Below are positions 34,205 through 45,017 of a DNA stretch of 64,000 nucleotides, one piece after another. A program made the position numbers and the translations under genes. A model generated the notes under the pieces. That model was not told the origin of the DNA and ran no database searches. It saw nothing but the letters and a program-made list of their open reading frames with translations. Source of the stretch: Fusibacter sp. A1 (GTDB lineage: Bacteria; Bacillota; Clostridia; Peptostreptococcales; Acidaminobacteraceae); NCBI RefSeq assembly GCF_004125825.1, contig NZ_QQWI01000007.1, positions 62,001-126,000 of the forward strand. The letters are read 5' to 3'. The stretch's first letter is position 1. Every line of letters begins with the position of its first letter.

Positions 34205-35332
<1,128 letters not shown>

Positions 35333-36355
35333 TTACTCAATAAACATCGCATCGCCGAAACTAAAGAATCGGTAGTTCATAGCTACAGCAACCTGATATG
35401 CTTTCATGATTTCTTCTTTGTCATAAAGCGCACTTATAAGCATCAATAGCGTTGATTCAGGCAAATGAAAATTTGTGATCAGCGCATCGACAATTTTAAA
35501 TTCATAGCCGGGATAGATAAAAATATCAGTCCATCCGCTACAAGGAGCAACTTCTCCATGATTCGAACCGATAGTCTCGAGTGTTCTTGTACTTGTCGTT
35601 CCAACAGCTACGATTCTATTTCCTGTCATTTTCGCTTCTTTTATGATTTGAGCGTTTGGCTCATCAAGTTCATACCATTCGGCATGCATCTGATGGTCAT
35701 TGACATCGTCCACCTTAACAGGTCTGAACGTTCCAAGACCGACATGAAGCGTCACATATGCTAGTTTGACGCCCTTTTCTTCAATCGCCTTCATCAATTC
35801 GTCGGTGAAATGCAGTCCGGCTGTCGGTGCGGCGGCAGATCCTGAATGCTTATTGTAAACAGTCTGATATCTTTCGCTGTCCTCTAGCTTTTCTGTAATG
35901 TAAGGTGGAAGCGGCATCGTGCCGAGTTCATCTAACACAGCCTCGAATACTCCTTCGTATTCAAACTTGATGATTCTAGTGCCCTCTTCTCCGAGTCCTA
36001 TGATCTCACCTCTTAGGCGATCATCACCAAAGACGAACTTTGCTCCTACTTTGGCTTTTCGACCCGGCTTAACAAGACATTCCCACTCATCGGTTCCTGT
36101 TCTTGTCAAAAGTAAGAACTCGACTGTCGCACCTGTATCCTTTTGACCGAATAACCTTGCTGGTAGAACCCTTGTATTATTAAGTACCAGACAATCACCC
36201 TTGTTTAAGTGATCTAGAATATCTTTAAAAACCTTATGCTCTATCGTATGGTTTTTTCTATTTAAGACCATCAGTTTAGATGAACTGCGATTTTCAAGTG
36301 GCGTTTGCGCTATTTGCTCATCAGGTAAATCAAAATAAAAATCACTGGTTTTCAC
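35333..36355 (-). CDS. queA: S-adenosylmethionine:tRNA ribosyltransferase-isomerase
   Basis: 340 residues. Transfers and isomerises ribose from SAM to preQ1-tRNA, forming epoxyqueuosine. Family motifs: [47 protein letters not shown] and [11 protein letters not shown]. The start is GTG at 36355, with AAAGGTGAT upstream. Confidence 0.97.
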   Translation of the reverse strand: MKTSDFYFDLPDEQIAQTPLENRSSSKLMVLNRKNHTIEHKVFKDILDHLNKGDCLVLNNTRVLPARLFGQKDTGATVEFLLLTRTGTDEWECLVKPGRKAKVGAKFVFGDDRLRGEIIGLGEEGTRIIKFEYEGVFEAVLDELGTMPLPPYITEKLEDSERYQTVYNKHSGSAAAPTAGLHFTDELMKAIEEKGVKLAYVTLHVGLGTFRPVKVDDVNDHQMHAEWYELDEPNAQIIKEAKMTGNRIVAVGTTSTRTLETIGSNHGEVAPCSGWTDIFIYPGYEFKIVDALITNFHLPESTLLMLISALYDKEEIMKAYQVAVAMNYRFFSFGDAMFIE

Positions 36356-36371
36356 AGTATCACCTTTCTAC

Positions 36372-37673
36372 TTACTTAAATATAACAACATCCGTATAGT
36401 AATGGTGCAGGATATCTTCATAAAGGAGCCCGTTTTCGGCCATTGCCTTCGCTCCCCACTGACTCATACCCAGTCCGTGACCATAGCCTTTTCCAATAAA
36501 ACTATAATCCTTACCGCCTGTCGCTATGGTTTCAAATGTGCTTCCGTTGTAAACCGAAGCTTTCTCGTTTATTGTTTTACGTTCTAAAGAAGCAGCCATC
36601 ACCACCATGCCGTCAAGGCTTTTGGAATGCATGCCCTCTGAAGACAGCACTGTTATCTTATCACCTTTTGAAACATTAAACAACATCGATTTGATGGTGG
36701 TATATCCAAAAATCTGTCTCGCCTTTTCTTTTTCAAGCAGTACCGTATCCGTAGTTCCAGCAATTTCTAAAAGAGTGGTCCTACCCGATGTGGCTGTGCC
36801 GCGTGAGGTGATACCTGTAATTTTACCGACGTTCAGACCCGATTTTGATAGAACGCTCGCAATTTCCGATTCTGTGAAGCTTGCAACCCAAAAATCATTG
36901 GGCTGGCCTATGGAATAAGGATCATATACGGCTTTGATATAAGGAAGCGCTGACATATATACGTTTTCGCTATTTTCTGTGTAACCGCCGCTGTTGGAAT
37001 GATAGAAGGCGGTGATCGGTTTATTGTTATAGGTGATAATCTGATCTTTTGTCGCCACAACAGCTTCGTTGGAAAGGTTTCCTTCTACCGAATATCCACC
37101 GTACACTTGACAATGAACAGTGTCGCATACATCATATCCGCCTGCCGCATGCCTTCCCTGCTGTGTCTCAACATAGGTTCTCGCAGCCACAGCCTGGGCC
37201 TTTAAGGCCTCTAAAGGCCAACTGGGCGACATTTCTTTTGGTAGAACACCAAATAGATAACTGCTCCGCTTCACTTGATTGATAATCGTCAATGTCTTAT
37301 CCGAGTTAAGGTGCACACTGACTCCACCACGATAGCGCACTCCGTTTATGCTTAAGTCTCCATCGACAGTCGGTAATACTACCGATTCATCAGACTTCAA
37401 ATCGATGATGTGCAGCTCATTCTGATACAGTCCGATCACACCGGTATCCAGCTTGACTGTATAACTAGCACCTGCATCCATAGACATCAGGGTCTCCGAA
37501 GCTCCTACGCTTGTCTTGATAAAGTGCGCGCCTTCAAAAACAAGACTGAAGGAGGAGTAAGTCTCCTTTTTCTGAATCAGTCCGACCTTAATGTAATCTT
37601 CGTCGCTCGCTCCGTATGCCACTCCTGACAGGACGATGACAATAAGTAATATGAATATCATACTTCGTTTCAT
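36372..37673 (-). CDS. spoIID: SpoIID-like lytic transglycosylase
   Basis: 433 residues with an N-terminal signal (MKRSMIFILLIVIVLSGVAYG). The SpoIID/LytB domain (about 140-433) has LFGVLPKEMSPSWPLEALKA with the candidate catalytic Glu, ARTYVETQQGRHA, and GKGYGHGLGMSQWGA at the C-terminus. It would cleave peptidoglycan glycan strands. Homologues serve in spore engulfment but also occur in non-sporulating clostridia, so it alone does not prove sporulation. It lies between ruvB and queA. Confidence 0.92.
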   Translation of the reverse strand: MKRSMIFILLIVIVLSGVAYGASDEDYIKVGLIQKKETYSSFSLVFEGAHFIKTSVGASETLMSMDAGASYTVKLDTGVIGLYQNELHIIDLKSDESVVLPTVDGDLSINGVRYRGGVSVHLNSDKTLTIINQVKRSSYLFGVLPKEMSPSWPLEALKAQAVAARTYVETQQGRHAAGGYDVCDTVHCQVYGGYSVEGNLSNEAVVATKDQIITYNNKPITAFYHSNSGGYTENSENVYMSALPYIKAVYDPYSIGQPNDFWVASFTESEIASVLSKSGLNVGKITGITSRGTATSGRTTLLEIAGTTDTVLLEKEKARQIFGYTTIKSMLFNVSKGDKITVLSSEGMHSKSLDGMVVMAASLERKTINEKASVYNGSTFETIATGGKDYSFIGKGYGHGLGMSQWGAKAMAENGLLYEDILHHYYTDVVIFK

Positions 37674-37676
37674 CGC

Positions 37677-38711
37677 TTATTCCTCCAGTATGTCCAGGGC
37701 GAGCTGATTCTGTTCCTTCCATGACAATCCAATATGTTCGTAACCCCTTCTGAGCATCACACGACCTCTTGGTGTACGTGCGATAAATCCGATCTGCATC
37801 AGATACGGTTCATAGACATCTTCAATGGTCTCACGTTCCTCACCGGTACTTGCGGCAAGTGTGTCGACTCCCACAGGACCCCCGTCGAATTTCTCGACAA
37901 TCGCATGCAATAACTTTCGGTCGACAAAATCAAGCCCCAAGGGATCGATCTCGAGCATGTTGAGCGCAGCCTTTGAGATGTCCATATCGATGATGCCGTC
38001 GCCCTTGACCATGCTGTAGTCTCTAACCCTTTTCAGCAGTCTGTTCACAATCCTAGGTGTTCCCCTGCTTCTTCTTGCTATCTCATAACTTGCATCTTCA
38101 TCAATATGGACTCCTAGTATGTCTGAAGACCGCTTGACGATTTTTGCCAGTTCCTCATCTTCGTATAATTCTAACTTGCAGATCACACCAAATCTGTCTC
38201 TTAAGGGAGACGTAAGCTGCCCAGCCCTAGTGGTAGCACCGATTAAGGTGAACCTAGGAAGATCAATCCGTACACTTCTTGCCGCGGGGCCCTTTCCTAT
38301 GATGATGTCAAGGCAAAAGTCCTCCATCGCAGGATAAAGCACCTCTTCAATCACTCGATTAAGTCGATGTATCTCATCGATAAACAGTACATCATTCGGT
38401 TGAAGATTAGATAGAATTGCGGCAAGGTCACCCGGACGTTCAATCGCAGGCCCCGAAGTGATCTTCACATTGACACCCATCTCGTTGGCTATAATCGTAG
38501 AAAGAGTGGTTTTACCCAGACCTGGAGGTCCGTATAAGAGCACGTGGTCCAAGGACTCGTCTCGCATCTTTGCAGCATCGATGAATATATTCAGTTTCTC
38601 TTTTGTTTTTTCCTGACCGATGTAATCCGATAGGAGCTGAGGTCTGAGTGTCACCTCGGCTTCTTGATCTTGAATGGATAAATCGGGAGTCACTATACGC
38701 TTGAATTCCAT
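37677..38711 (-). CDS. ruvB: Holliday junction helicase RuvB
   Basis: 344 residues, AAA+ motor of branch migration. Walker [11 protein letters not shown], Walker [10 protein letters not shown], sensor 1 GATTRAG, arginine finger region PLRDRFG, and a winged helix C-terminus ([14 protein letters not shown]). Normal length. Works with RuvA, encoded just upstream. Confidence 0.98.
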   Translation of the reverse strand: MEFKRIVTPDLSIQDQEAEVTLRPQLLSDYIGQEKTKEKLNIFIDAAKMRDESLDHVLLYGPPGLGKTTLSTIIANEMGVNVKITSGPAIERPGDLAAILSNLQPNDVLFIDEIHRLNRVIEEVLYPAMEDFCLDIIIGKGPAARSVRIDLPRFTLIGATTRAGQLTSPLRDRFGVICKLELYEDEELAKIVKRSSDILGVHIDEDASYEIARRSRGTPRIVNRLLKRVRDYSMVKGDGIIDMDISKAALNMLEIDPLGLDFVDRKLLHAIVEKFDGGPVGVDTLAASTGEERETIEDVYEPYLMQIGFIARTPRGRVMLRRGYEHIGLSWKEQNQLALDILEE

Positions 38712-38719
38712 AAATGCCT

Positions 38720-39316
38720 CTAATTTCTGTTATGTGTCAGCGCATACTTGATCGCGTCTTCCACGCTCAATGTCGCTAGATCAACGCCACTTAACATGCT
38801 GTTGATTTCATCTTTTTTGAATCCTAGCCCTAAAAGAGCAAGCATGACATCTTCAGATGAGGATACCATCACACCTTCGCTGAAACTTCCTGCGGACTTC
38901 AAATCCGCACCGTATGTCTTTTTGAGCTTATCTCTCAGCTCGACGATCACTCGTTGCGATGTCTTTTTACCGAGCCCTGGCAGACCGGTAAGCATCTTTT
39001 CATTTGCAGTGATAATCCATTCCATGATTCTCGCATACGATTCATTCGACAGCATTCCCATAGCGACTCTTTTACCTATGCCGCTCACACTGATCAGATG
39101 TTCAAAGAAGATAAGCTCGTTTTCATCTGTGAATCCGCATAAGGAATGCTCGTCCTCTTTGATCATCAGCTTTGTGTATAGCTTTGAAACCTCACCTAGC
39201 TTGACATGCGTTATCGAAGTGGTTGTCGCCGACAGGTAATAGCCGATACCGCCTACATCGAGCACGATATGGTCCAATCCCTTTTCTACGACTTCGCCTT
39301 TAATATATCTATACAT
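38720..39316 (-). CDS. ruvA: Holliday junction protein RuvA
   Basis: 198 residues. OB-fold N-terminus ([20 protein letters not shown]), helix-hairpin-helix motifs ([16 protein letters not shown] and [19 protein letters not shown]) and a flexible linker to a C-terminal domain that contacts RuvB. The start at 39316 has GAGGTG upstream; an ORF extension to 39337 was not used. First gene of the long ruvA-apt unit. Confidence 0.97.
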   Translation of the reverse strand: MYRYIKGEVVEKGLDHIVLDVGGIGYYLSATTTSITHVKLGEVSKLYTKLMIKEDEHSLCGFTDENELIFFEHLISVSGIGKRVAMGMLSNESYARIMEWIITANEKMLTGLPGLGKKTSQRVIVELRDKLKKTYGADLKSAGSFSEGVMVSSSEDVMLALLGLGFKKDEINSMLSGVDLATLSVEDAIKYALTHNRN

Positions 39317-39355
39317 AAACACCTCTACTATTGTCATTTTCCTTCAACTATCTTT

Positions 39356-39384
39356 ATAATACCACAAACATACATTCGATTCCA
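39356..39384 (-). promoter_or_regulatory. Possible promoter of the ruvA-apt operon
   Basis: TGGAAT (39379-39384), 17-bp spacer, TATTAT (39356-39361) on the minus strand. The -35 is poor, but the site lies between the terminator of the upstream unit and ruvA. Confidence 0.4.
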
Positions 39385-39439
39385 CGAAAAAACTCCTTAA
39401 GCAAAGAGCAGGACACTGCCTACTCATTGCTTAAGGAGT
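39385..39439 (-). terminator. Terminator of the radical SAM-to-response-regulator unit
   Basis: Thirteen-bp stem ACTCCTTAAGCAA/TTGCTTAAGGAGT (39392-39439) with a longer loop, then TTTTTTCG on the minus strand, about 20 bases after the response regulator stop. Confidence 0.88.
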
Positions 39440-39457
39440 CATGGGAAAACTATTCTA

Positions 39458-40309
39458 TCAGATATCCACGATTTCAATTTTTTCGTTATCCATAAAATAC
39501 TTTGTTTTAGTCAGTAGTTTAGAAAAAATCTCGTCTTTGGTTTCTCCGTCAAATGGGAATGTGACGAATACATTGTATAACCGATAATTGGCGAGTGCCT
39601 TATTGGTCAGCTTAAGATTCGAAAACACTCTTATGAACTTCTCATCCACAAGCGATCTGTTTTCTTCACTACACATCGGAAGCACACCGATAAAACTCTG
39701 GCTGCCATATGCTACAAACAAGTCCTGTTCAAAAGTCGCATCTTCCAGTCGCGGTAGCAAGTATTCCGATATCCGCTGATACTCCCTCTCGTTGGATGAA
39801 CTCGTTTCTTTGGTGTTTTTATGAAAGATGGAGAACAATAAAGACACTTGATAATTGGCTTTTTTTGCAACTATCAGTTCACGGGTAAGATACTGATGTA
39901 GATCGATATTCTTATCTGCTTCACGTGTCTCAGTCATCCTATTTTTAGATTTTGTAACGTGTTCCTTGATTCTGCTACTTAAAAAATCATCCTCAAAGGG
40001 TTTTAGGATATAGTCCGCAGCACCCATTTGAATCCCTTTGACAAACGATGCCCGTTTGTTTTCAGATGTTAAGATCACAATAGGAATACCATGAAGCATG
40101 TCAGAAATCGATTTGACAAGTGCGAATCCGTCTTCACCGGGAATCATTATGTCCATAATGATAAGATCCACAGTCTCAGGAGCGCTAAGACTTGCAAGGA
40201 GCTGCTGCGTGGTCGTCACTTCTACAGTAGTGCAATCCATTTTAGCGACCAATTCCTTTATTCGGTTTCTAATATAGAATGTCGTATCATAGACAAGAAT
40301 ATTGCACAT
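39458..40309 (-). CDS. Response regulator with degenerate GGDEF-like domain
   Basis: 283 residues. The receiver domain (1-115) has the phospho-acceptor Asp53 (LIIMDIMIPGEDG) and the conserved Lys in ILKPF, but the usual N-terminal acidic pair is reduced to one Asp (NILVYDTT). The second domain (about 140-283) has GGDEF-like secondary structure. At the signature loop it reads AYGSQSFIGVLP, so GGDEF is replaced by GSQSF (202-206). Diguanylate cyclase activity is therefore unlikely; a signalling or nucleotide-sensing role is inferred. Last gene of its unit, after the membrane protein at 40332. Confidence 0.8.
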   Translation of the reverse strand: MCNILVYDTTFYIRNRIKELVAKMDCTTVEVTTTQQLLASLSAPETVDLIIMDIMIPGEDGFALVKSISDMLHGIPIVILTSENKRASFVKGIQMGAADYILKPFEDDFLSSRIKEHVTKSKNRMTETREADKNIDLHQYLTRELIVAKKANYQVSLLFSIFHKNTKETSSSNEREYQRISEYLLPRLEDATFEQDLFVAYGSQSFIGVLPMCSEENRSLVDEKFIRVFSNLKLTNKALANYRLYNVFVTFPFDGETKDEIFSKLLTKTKYFMDNEKIEIVDI

Positions 40310-40331
40310 AAAGCCTCCTTCAGACTCAGAG

Positions 40332-40784
40332 CTACTTCATCAGTTTTCCTTCATCGTTTAGCTTTAGTTTCAGCTGGTATCTATGGTTAATCTCATCGTG
40401 AACAGCAAAATCCTTGTTTTTTCTGGCAAAAGAGATTATCTCCAATAGCAGTTCGCGTTTTCCTTCAATATGCTTTTTCAGGTAACTCATTTCTTTTTCA
40501 CTGACAAGGGCAACCCATTCCTTGTTCTTTTTCGTAATGGTCATAAATTCCAAACTGTGCCAGTCGCAAACCAATTGATTGGAAAAAATATCCTTTTTCC
40601 ATAAACCCTTCTCATCAACCTTATACTCGGTTGTCATCACGCTGATGAAATCCTTCAATAACAAAAGTGCCACAAGCGCCAGTCCTATCTTATAGATATT
40701 TCCTGTTACCAGTACTGCAAATGCAACAAATACTCCGCAGCTTACTCCTGCTACCACTTTCCCTTTAAGATCATACGTATACAT
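40332..40784 (-). CDS. Small membrane protein with PH-like cytoplasmic region
   Basis: 150 residues, unknown family. Two hydrophobic helices (about 8-26 and 30-45) are followed by a soluble region beginning TTEYKVDEKGLWKKDIFSNQL, with the strand-turn pattern of bacterial PH-domain proteins (YKVDEKGLW, WHSLEFMTI). It follows yraN by 14 bases. No function assigned. Confidence 0.65.
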   Translation of the reverse strand: MYTYDLKGKVVAGVSCGVFVAFAVLVTGNIYKIGLALVALLLLKDFISVMTTEYKVDEKGLWKKDIFSNQLVCDWHSLEFMTITKKNKEWVALVSEKEMSYLKKHIEGKRELLLEIISFARKNKDFAVHDEINHRYQLKLKLNDEGKLMK

Positions 40785-40798
40785 ACTATCCCCTTTTA

Positions 40799-41143
40799 CT
40801 ATTCTGTCGGTACATTTCTAAAATACGATACCTCATCGCCGTCAATTGCTATCACATCCAACCTATACGAATCAGGCAGATGGCATGCATGTTTTTTTAT
40901 ATAAGCCCATGCGGCTTTTTTTATCTTTTTGATTTTTGCCGGGGTCACATATTCATACGCTCTTCCAAAATCGCTTTTCTCACGATACTTCACTTCAACG
41001 AATACCAGACAGTCCTCGTCGATACAGATGAGATCCACTTCGCCGAACTTCGTTTGAAAATTACGTTCAAGTACTTTATACCCCATAGTTTGAAGAAATA
41101 GCAAGGCTTCCTCTTCTTTTTCCGTTCCGATTTTTCGGCTCAT
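40799..41143 (-). CDS. yraN: YraN/UPF0102 family endonuclease-like protein
   Basis: 114 residues, the family length. Restriction-endonuclease fold motif: ERNFQTKFGEVDLICIDEDC then FVEVKYREKSDFG with the D-ExK arrangement. Members are thought to act on branched or damaged DNA, but the role is unproved. It overlaps the FlhB-like gene by 4 bases. Confidence 0.93.
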   Translation of the reverse strand: MSRKIGTEKEEEALLFLQTMGYKVLERNFQTKFGEVDLICIDEDCLVFVEVKYREKSDFGRAYEYVTPAKIKKIKKAAWAYIKKHACHLPDSYRLDVIAIDGDEVSYFRNVPTE

Positions 41144-41409
41144 TTTTTAAACCTCGCATCCATCTTACTGATAAACACAAGCACCTCTGCAACCACGTTA
41201 TATAGGTCCTCGGGAATCATCTGCCCGACTTCAAGGTGTTGCAGCTGTTTTGACAATCGTTCATCCTGATAAACAGGTGTATCGTTCTCCTGTCCTATCT
41301 CAATGATCTTGTCGGCGATATGCCCCCTGCCTTTAGCTAAAAGCTTTGGCGCCTGGTCGCTGTCCCGATTGTATCCTAAGGCTGCTGCAACCCGTTCCTT
41401 CTTATCCAC
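41140..41409 (-). CDS. Stand-alone FlhB cytoplasmic-domain homologue (YlqH type)
   Basis: 89 residues resembling only the C-terminal cytoplasmic part of FlhB: AAALGYNRDSDQAPKLLAKG, DNDTPVYQDERLSKQLQHLE-like core and IPEDLYNVVAEVL. The autocleavage NPTH site and membrane domain are missing. B. subtilis encodes a similar protein (YlqH/FhlB) beside a FliK-like protein and rnhB. It may assist export-specificity switching. GTG start at 41409 behind GGAGGTGTTTCG. Confidence 0.88.
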   Translation of the reverse strand: MDKKERVAAALGYNRDSDQAPKLLAKGRGHIADKIIEIGQENDTPVYQDERLSKQLQHLEVGQMIPEDLYNVVAEVLVFISKMDARFKK

Positions 41410-41427
41410 CGAAACACCTCCTTGTCA

Positions 41428-43113
41428 TCATATCCGAACATCAAAAGACGATGCTCCAATCACATCGACTTTTTCAAGCTCGGCTAAATTAGGCTCGTCG
41501 AATTTCGCAGAAAAATCGATTAGAATTTCTTTCTTTGTTAGAGGACCCAACCGCTTTGCCAGTTCATTGACATAGTCCTTCATGAATAGGAGCGCTTCAG
41601 CGTCTTCTGCGATGAAATCAAGCTTGATGAAGTCTGGCTGCAGATGAATTTTGACTCTGACAAGAGACATGTTCTTTGTATGGAGCGCGATATAGATCAA
41701 CCCGTCGTCGGGATTAAGCGCACCTTTTTTCTTTGAATCCCCTTTGATGTAGACCTCGACATCTTCCAGTTGTCTTTGAACCTGAACCGGAAGATAAAGC
41801 GCGTGCCAGTTCATACTGCTTTCGCTTAAAAGGTTCTGTGTCTGTTTAATCAGTTCAAGCTGCTCGTTCTTTTCACCCGTCTGGCTCTTGATCACACTTT
41901 GTTGAAGCGACTTTTGCAGTGTATCCACTTCTTCCAACAGTTCTTTGAGCAGCTTCCCATCCAGTTTATCCGGTAAGTCGTTCCAGTTCAGCGGCTTTTG
42001 AATCAGTTTTGCCAGCCGTTCATTTAACTCCTCAGGCAATGCCTCTTTTGAACCTTCAAATACATTCTCAATCCCCGAAAAAACGCCTAACTTACCTGTC
42101 AAAAATCGATTGACCACTACTGTGTTTAGCACCGTCATCGGTACATCGTGTTTGGTCATGAATGCGATCGTCTGTGCCGCTTTTTCAGTTGAATTGACAG
42201 TGGTTTTTAATGCCTCGGTCAAATTTTCCTTAAAATGCTTTAATACCATATGCTCAGAACTCTTAACAGGCTGACCAGCCCCGGATTCACTTGATATCAT
42301 GTTTCTGATTTGAATATCGACCTGGTCTGACTGGCTGTTCTGCCTAGACTGAACATCAAGAGGAACCTTCGAAGCATCCAATGGCTGCTGAGAGGGCATA
42401 GTGACTTGTGTTTCTTGCTTAATAGGAGCAGTCGCTGCATCAGCCCCCTTAACGACAGAAGTTACTTGTGTTTTATCGCTTTCAACCGCCTGGACAAGCC
42501 CTTCAGCTTTCAACTGACTGGTTTGCCCGTCAGAGACCTTGACAGAGGATGTCATTACTTCAGAAGCCGCTTTTGACAACACTTCTAAGAATTCCTTAGG
42601 GGCCAGTTGCCAGTCGACATTCGGCTTAACACCTTGCTCGCCTAATTTTTCAGCGCCTTGCTGCAGGTAGTACAGGTTCTGCTGAAGCGTCTGAAAACTC
42701 TGCTTTTCGATAACCACGTTTTGTTCATGCATCGCCTTTAGGATGATCATGTTCCTCGGCGTGGTCGCAGCCCCTAATTTTGAGAGCTGTTCTTTTAAAA
42801 GAAATTCAAGCTCAGCCTTTCCGTCCGGCTGCTGTTGTTGACCAAGTACTTTGACCTCCACTCTTTTGCCATCCGTTTCGACCACTTCTAAGGTGACCGT
42901 TTCGTTTTCGACGAGCACCTCGCTTCCAACGTGTTTGGCGTGGACCACCTGACCTTTTATATCAAGGCTTACCCATTCATCGAGCACACTTAAGATAACG
43001 GCCGTCACCTTCTCGCCCGATTTAAGCGCAGCTACCGCTCCCTTGTCGGATGTCGTCTGAGAATCCGAAAGCAGTTTTTTCAATTCGATTAAAAGTCCTG
43101 GTTGAATACGCAT
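41428..43113 (-). CDS. FliK-like (YlqG-type) hypothetical protein
   Basis: 561 residues, soluble. It has an N-terminal KOW/OB-like portion (GEKVTAVILSVLDEWVSLDI), a Gln/Ser/Lys-rich low-complexity middle (about 170-290) and a C-terminal domain of the flagellar hook-length control type (LYLPVQVQRQLEDVEVYIKG, then MSLVRVKIHLQPDFIKLDFI). The middle resembles the disordered ruler part of FliK. Its location between rnhB and the FlhB-like gene matches ylqG in Bacillus. Role in flagellar export is inferred. Confidence 0.75.
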   Translation of the reverse strand: MRIQPGLLIELKKLLSDSQTTSDKGAVAALKSGEKVTAVILSVLDEWVSLDIKGQVVHAKHVGSEVLVENETVTLEVVETDGKRVEVKVLGQQQQPDGKAELEFLLKEQLSKLGAATTPRNMIILKAMHEQNVVIEKQSFQTLQQNLYYLQQGAEKLGEQGVKPNVDWQLAPKEFLEVLSKAASEVMTSSVKVSDGQTSQLKAEGLVQAVESDKTQVTSVVKGADAATAPIKQETQVTMPSQQPLDASKVPLDVQSRQNSQSDQVDIQIRNMISSESGAGQPVKSSEHMVLKHFKENLTEALKTTVNSTEKAAQTIAFMTKHDVPMTVLNTVVVNRFLTGKLGVFSGIENVFEGSKEALPEELNERLAKLIQKPLNWNDLPDKLDGKLLKELLEEVDTLQKSLQQSVIKSQTGEKNEQLELIKQTQNLLSESSMNWHALYLPVQVQRQLEDVEVYIKGDSKKKGALNPDDGLIYIALHTKNMSLVRVKIHLQPDFIKLDFIAEDAEALLFMKDYVNELAKRLGPLTKKEILIDFSAKFDEPNLAELEKVDVIGASSFDVRI

Positions 43114-43114
43114 A

Positions 43115-43873
43115 TTACCACTCCATATTCCTTAGGAATGTCATTCTATGTATCGGAGAGGGACCTAAGGCTTCTAGCGCTCTATAGTGCATCTTCGTGC
43201 CATATCCTTTGTGTACGCTAAAATCATACCCAGGGTATTGAAGGTCATAATCCTTCATCATCCTGTCCCTTGTCACCTTCGCTAGAATCGATGCGGCGGC
43301 GACTGCCAGACTCTTTTCATCACCTTTCACAACCGGTGCGAGCGGCTCTGTAATGGCATCCAATTTGACATGGTCGGTTATCACAGCCTGATAGGAATCT
43401 CCCAACTGGTGAATCGACTGATACATGGCGACTTTTGTCGCTTCTAATATGTTGATTTCATCGATTGTCGCAGCATCCACGATACCAACACCATAAGAGA
43501 CGGCATGCGTTTTGATAAGCTCAAAGAGTCTTTCTCTTTCCTCTTCGGAGAGTTTTTTAGAATCGTCCACTCCGAGCAGGTCGATATGCCACTCAATCAC
43601 ACAGGCGGCCGCGACAACTGGTCCTGCAAGCGGACCTCTACCTGCCTCGTCGACACCTGCCACTGCCCCTTCAAAAGCAAACATTTCACGATCGAAGGCT
43701 GTCATTCTATTGAGTTTTTCGACCCTTCGTTCATGGAGATCGATTTTCTTTTGAAGACCTTGAGCCATCTTCTGAACCGAAGCCCTTTCGTCGCACATGT
43801 ATTTATCGACAAGCATGGCCCATTGTGCAGGGTCGGCATCTGCCATTATCTTTTTAATTTCACTGACTGTCAT
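43115..43873 (-). CDS. rnhB: Ribonuclease HII
   Basis: 252 residues. Removes RNA from RNA-DNA hybrids and single ribonucleotides. Conserved VAGVDEAGRGPLAGPVVAA with catalytic Asp-Glu, GVDDSKKLSEEERE, ITDHVKLD-type segment and KVTRDRMM. The start was placed at ATG 43873 behind GGGTGGAG; a GTG at 43885 is an alternative. It overlaps the TPR gene end by 14 bases. Confidence 0.95.
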   Translation of the reverse strand: MTVSEIKKIMADADPAQWAMLVDKYMCDERASVQKMAQGLQKKIDLHERRVEKLNRMTAFDREMFAFEGAVAGVDEAGRGPLAGPVVAAACVIEWHIDLLGVDDSKKLSEEERERLFELIKTHAVSYGVGIVDAATIDEINILEATKVAMYQSIHQLGDSYQAVITDHVKLDAITEPLAPVVKGDEKSLAVAAASILAKVTRDRMMKDYDLQYPGYDFSVHKGYGTKMHYRALEALGPSPIHRMTFLRNMEW

Positions 43874-44981
43874 TTGATTCTCCACCCTGTGTAAGCAGCT
43901 TATCGATATACTGCTTGGTTTGAATGACTATCGCATCCTCATTATTGATATCATATGCTTCATCGATAAACTTCTTGGCAAGCTCCAGTTCCTGAGTCTC
44001 GATATGAAGGATAGCCAAATTACAAAGAATTTCGTAATTGAGCGGTTTATGCTTTAGTCCGTCCATCAGATAGAGCTTCGCATCATGAAACTCACCCATC
44101 AGCATCCCGACAATTCCAAGCTCGTTATAGATCCTATCTTCTATCGGATTCAGGTCCCTTGCCTTGTTAAGATGCATGATCGCTTCTGGAAGCATTTGAA
44201 GCCCCCTATAGGCAAGGCCTAAGAAGAAGTTTATTCTCCAATCGTCCTCACTGTGCTCGCTAATGGAGAGCAGCGCTTCTAAACCCTCTTGGAACCTTTC
44301 CTCGACGATCAGTCTGAATCCTTTTTCATAAAGCGCCTTATCCTCGATGATAGGCATCTTACTGATCAGATCTTGAGCATAAGCTTCATCCAAATTGCCG
44401 GCAAGCGCCTTTTTGGCAAACGCCTCACTCTCGATGAACTTTTCCTGATGGTGGGCGATAAATGCGAGATAGTAAAGAATTTCTGGCTTATCTTCAATTT
44501 TAAGCGCTCTTTGAAATGCATTTCTGGCAAGCACAAGCGTGTCCTTAAGTTCACTATTGGCATGGTAAAGCGCGTAATATGCTTTGCCTATGTTGTAGTA
44601 ACTGTCGATATGCTCTTCATCGAAAACCACAGCGGCTTTAAAAAACGAGATGGCTTCTATCCATTCACGGTTGTTGCTGGCTTCTATCCCTAAGTGCATG
44701 CAGTAGCTGAAAGGATTCTCCACCATACCCTTAACCAGCTCGATATAGGTTTTACGATGGGTGAACTGCGGATCAAGACCGATGACAAGGCATACATCCC
44801 TTAAGATTTTTCTGAAGTCGAATCCCTCTTCTCCCAAGGTGACGACACCTGTAAGGGCGTCTTGGTCGACAGGTAGGTCAAGACCTTTTGGAATTACAGC
44901 ATTCTTAAGGTTTAAATCCTTATTAAGCTCTATAAAATAAATCTGTTCTTTTTTTTCTTCAATCAGTTGTTTTACACTCAT
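43860..44981 (-). CDS. TPR-repeat protein
   Basis: 373 residues, no signal or membrane helices. Helix-turn-helix tetratricopeptide repeats extend over about 120-365 (IEAISFFKAAVVFDEEHIDS, ILYYLAFIAHHQEKFIESEA, INFFLGLAYRGLQMLPEAIM). Likely a protein-interaction scaffold; partner unknown. The start at 44981 (MSVKQLIEEKK) has GGAGAAATAG upstream; a GTG at 45017 immediately after nadK is possible but weaker. Confidence 0.85.
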   Translation of the reverse strand: MSVKQLIEEKKEQIYFIELNKDLNLKNAVIPKGLDLPVDQDALTGVVTLGEEGFDFRKILRDVCLVIGLDPQFTHRKTYIELVKGMVENPFSYCMHLGIEASNNREWIEAISFFKAAVVFDEEHIDSYYNIGKAYYALYHANSELKDTLVLARNAFQRALKIEDKPEILYYLAFIAHHQEKFIESEAFAKKALAGNLDEAYAQDLISKMPIIEDKALYEKGFRLIVEERFQEGLEALLSISEHSEDDWRINFFLGLAYRGLQMLPEAIMHLNKARDLNPIEDRIYNELGIVGMLMGEFHDAKLYLMDGLKHKPLNYEILCNLAILHIETQELELAKKFIDEAYDINNEDAIVIQTKQYIDKLLTQGGESNDSQ

Positions 44982-45017
44982 TCTATTTCTCCATAATTTT
45001 TCATGACTTAATTCCAC

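Noticed and set aside
36372-37673. spoIID as proof of a spore former
   Set aside because: SpoIID-like proteins also occur in non-sporulating clostridia, and no other sporulation gene is present in this window.
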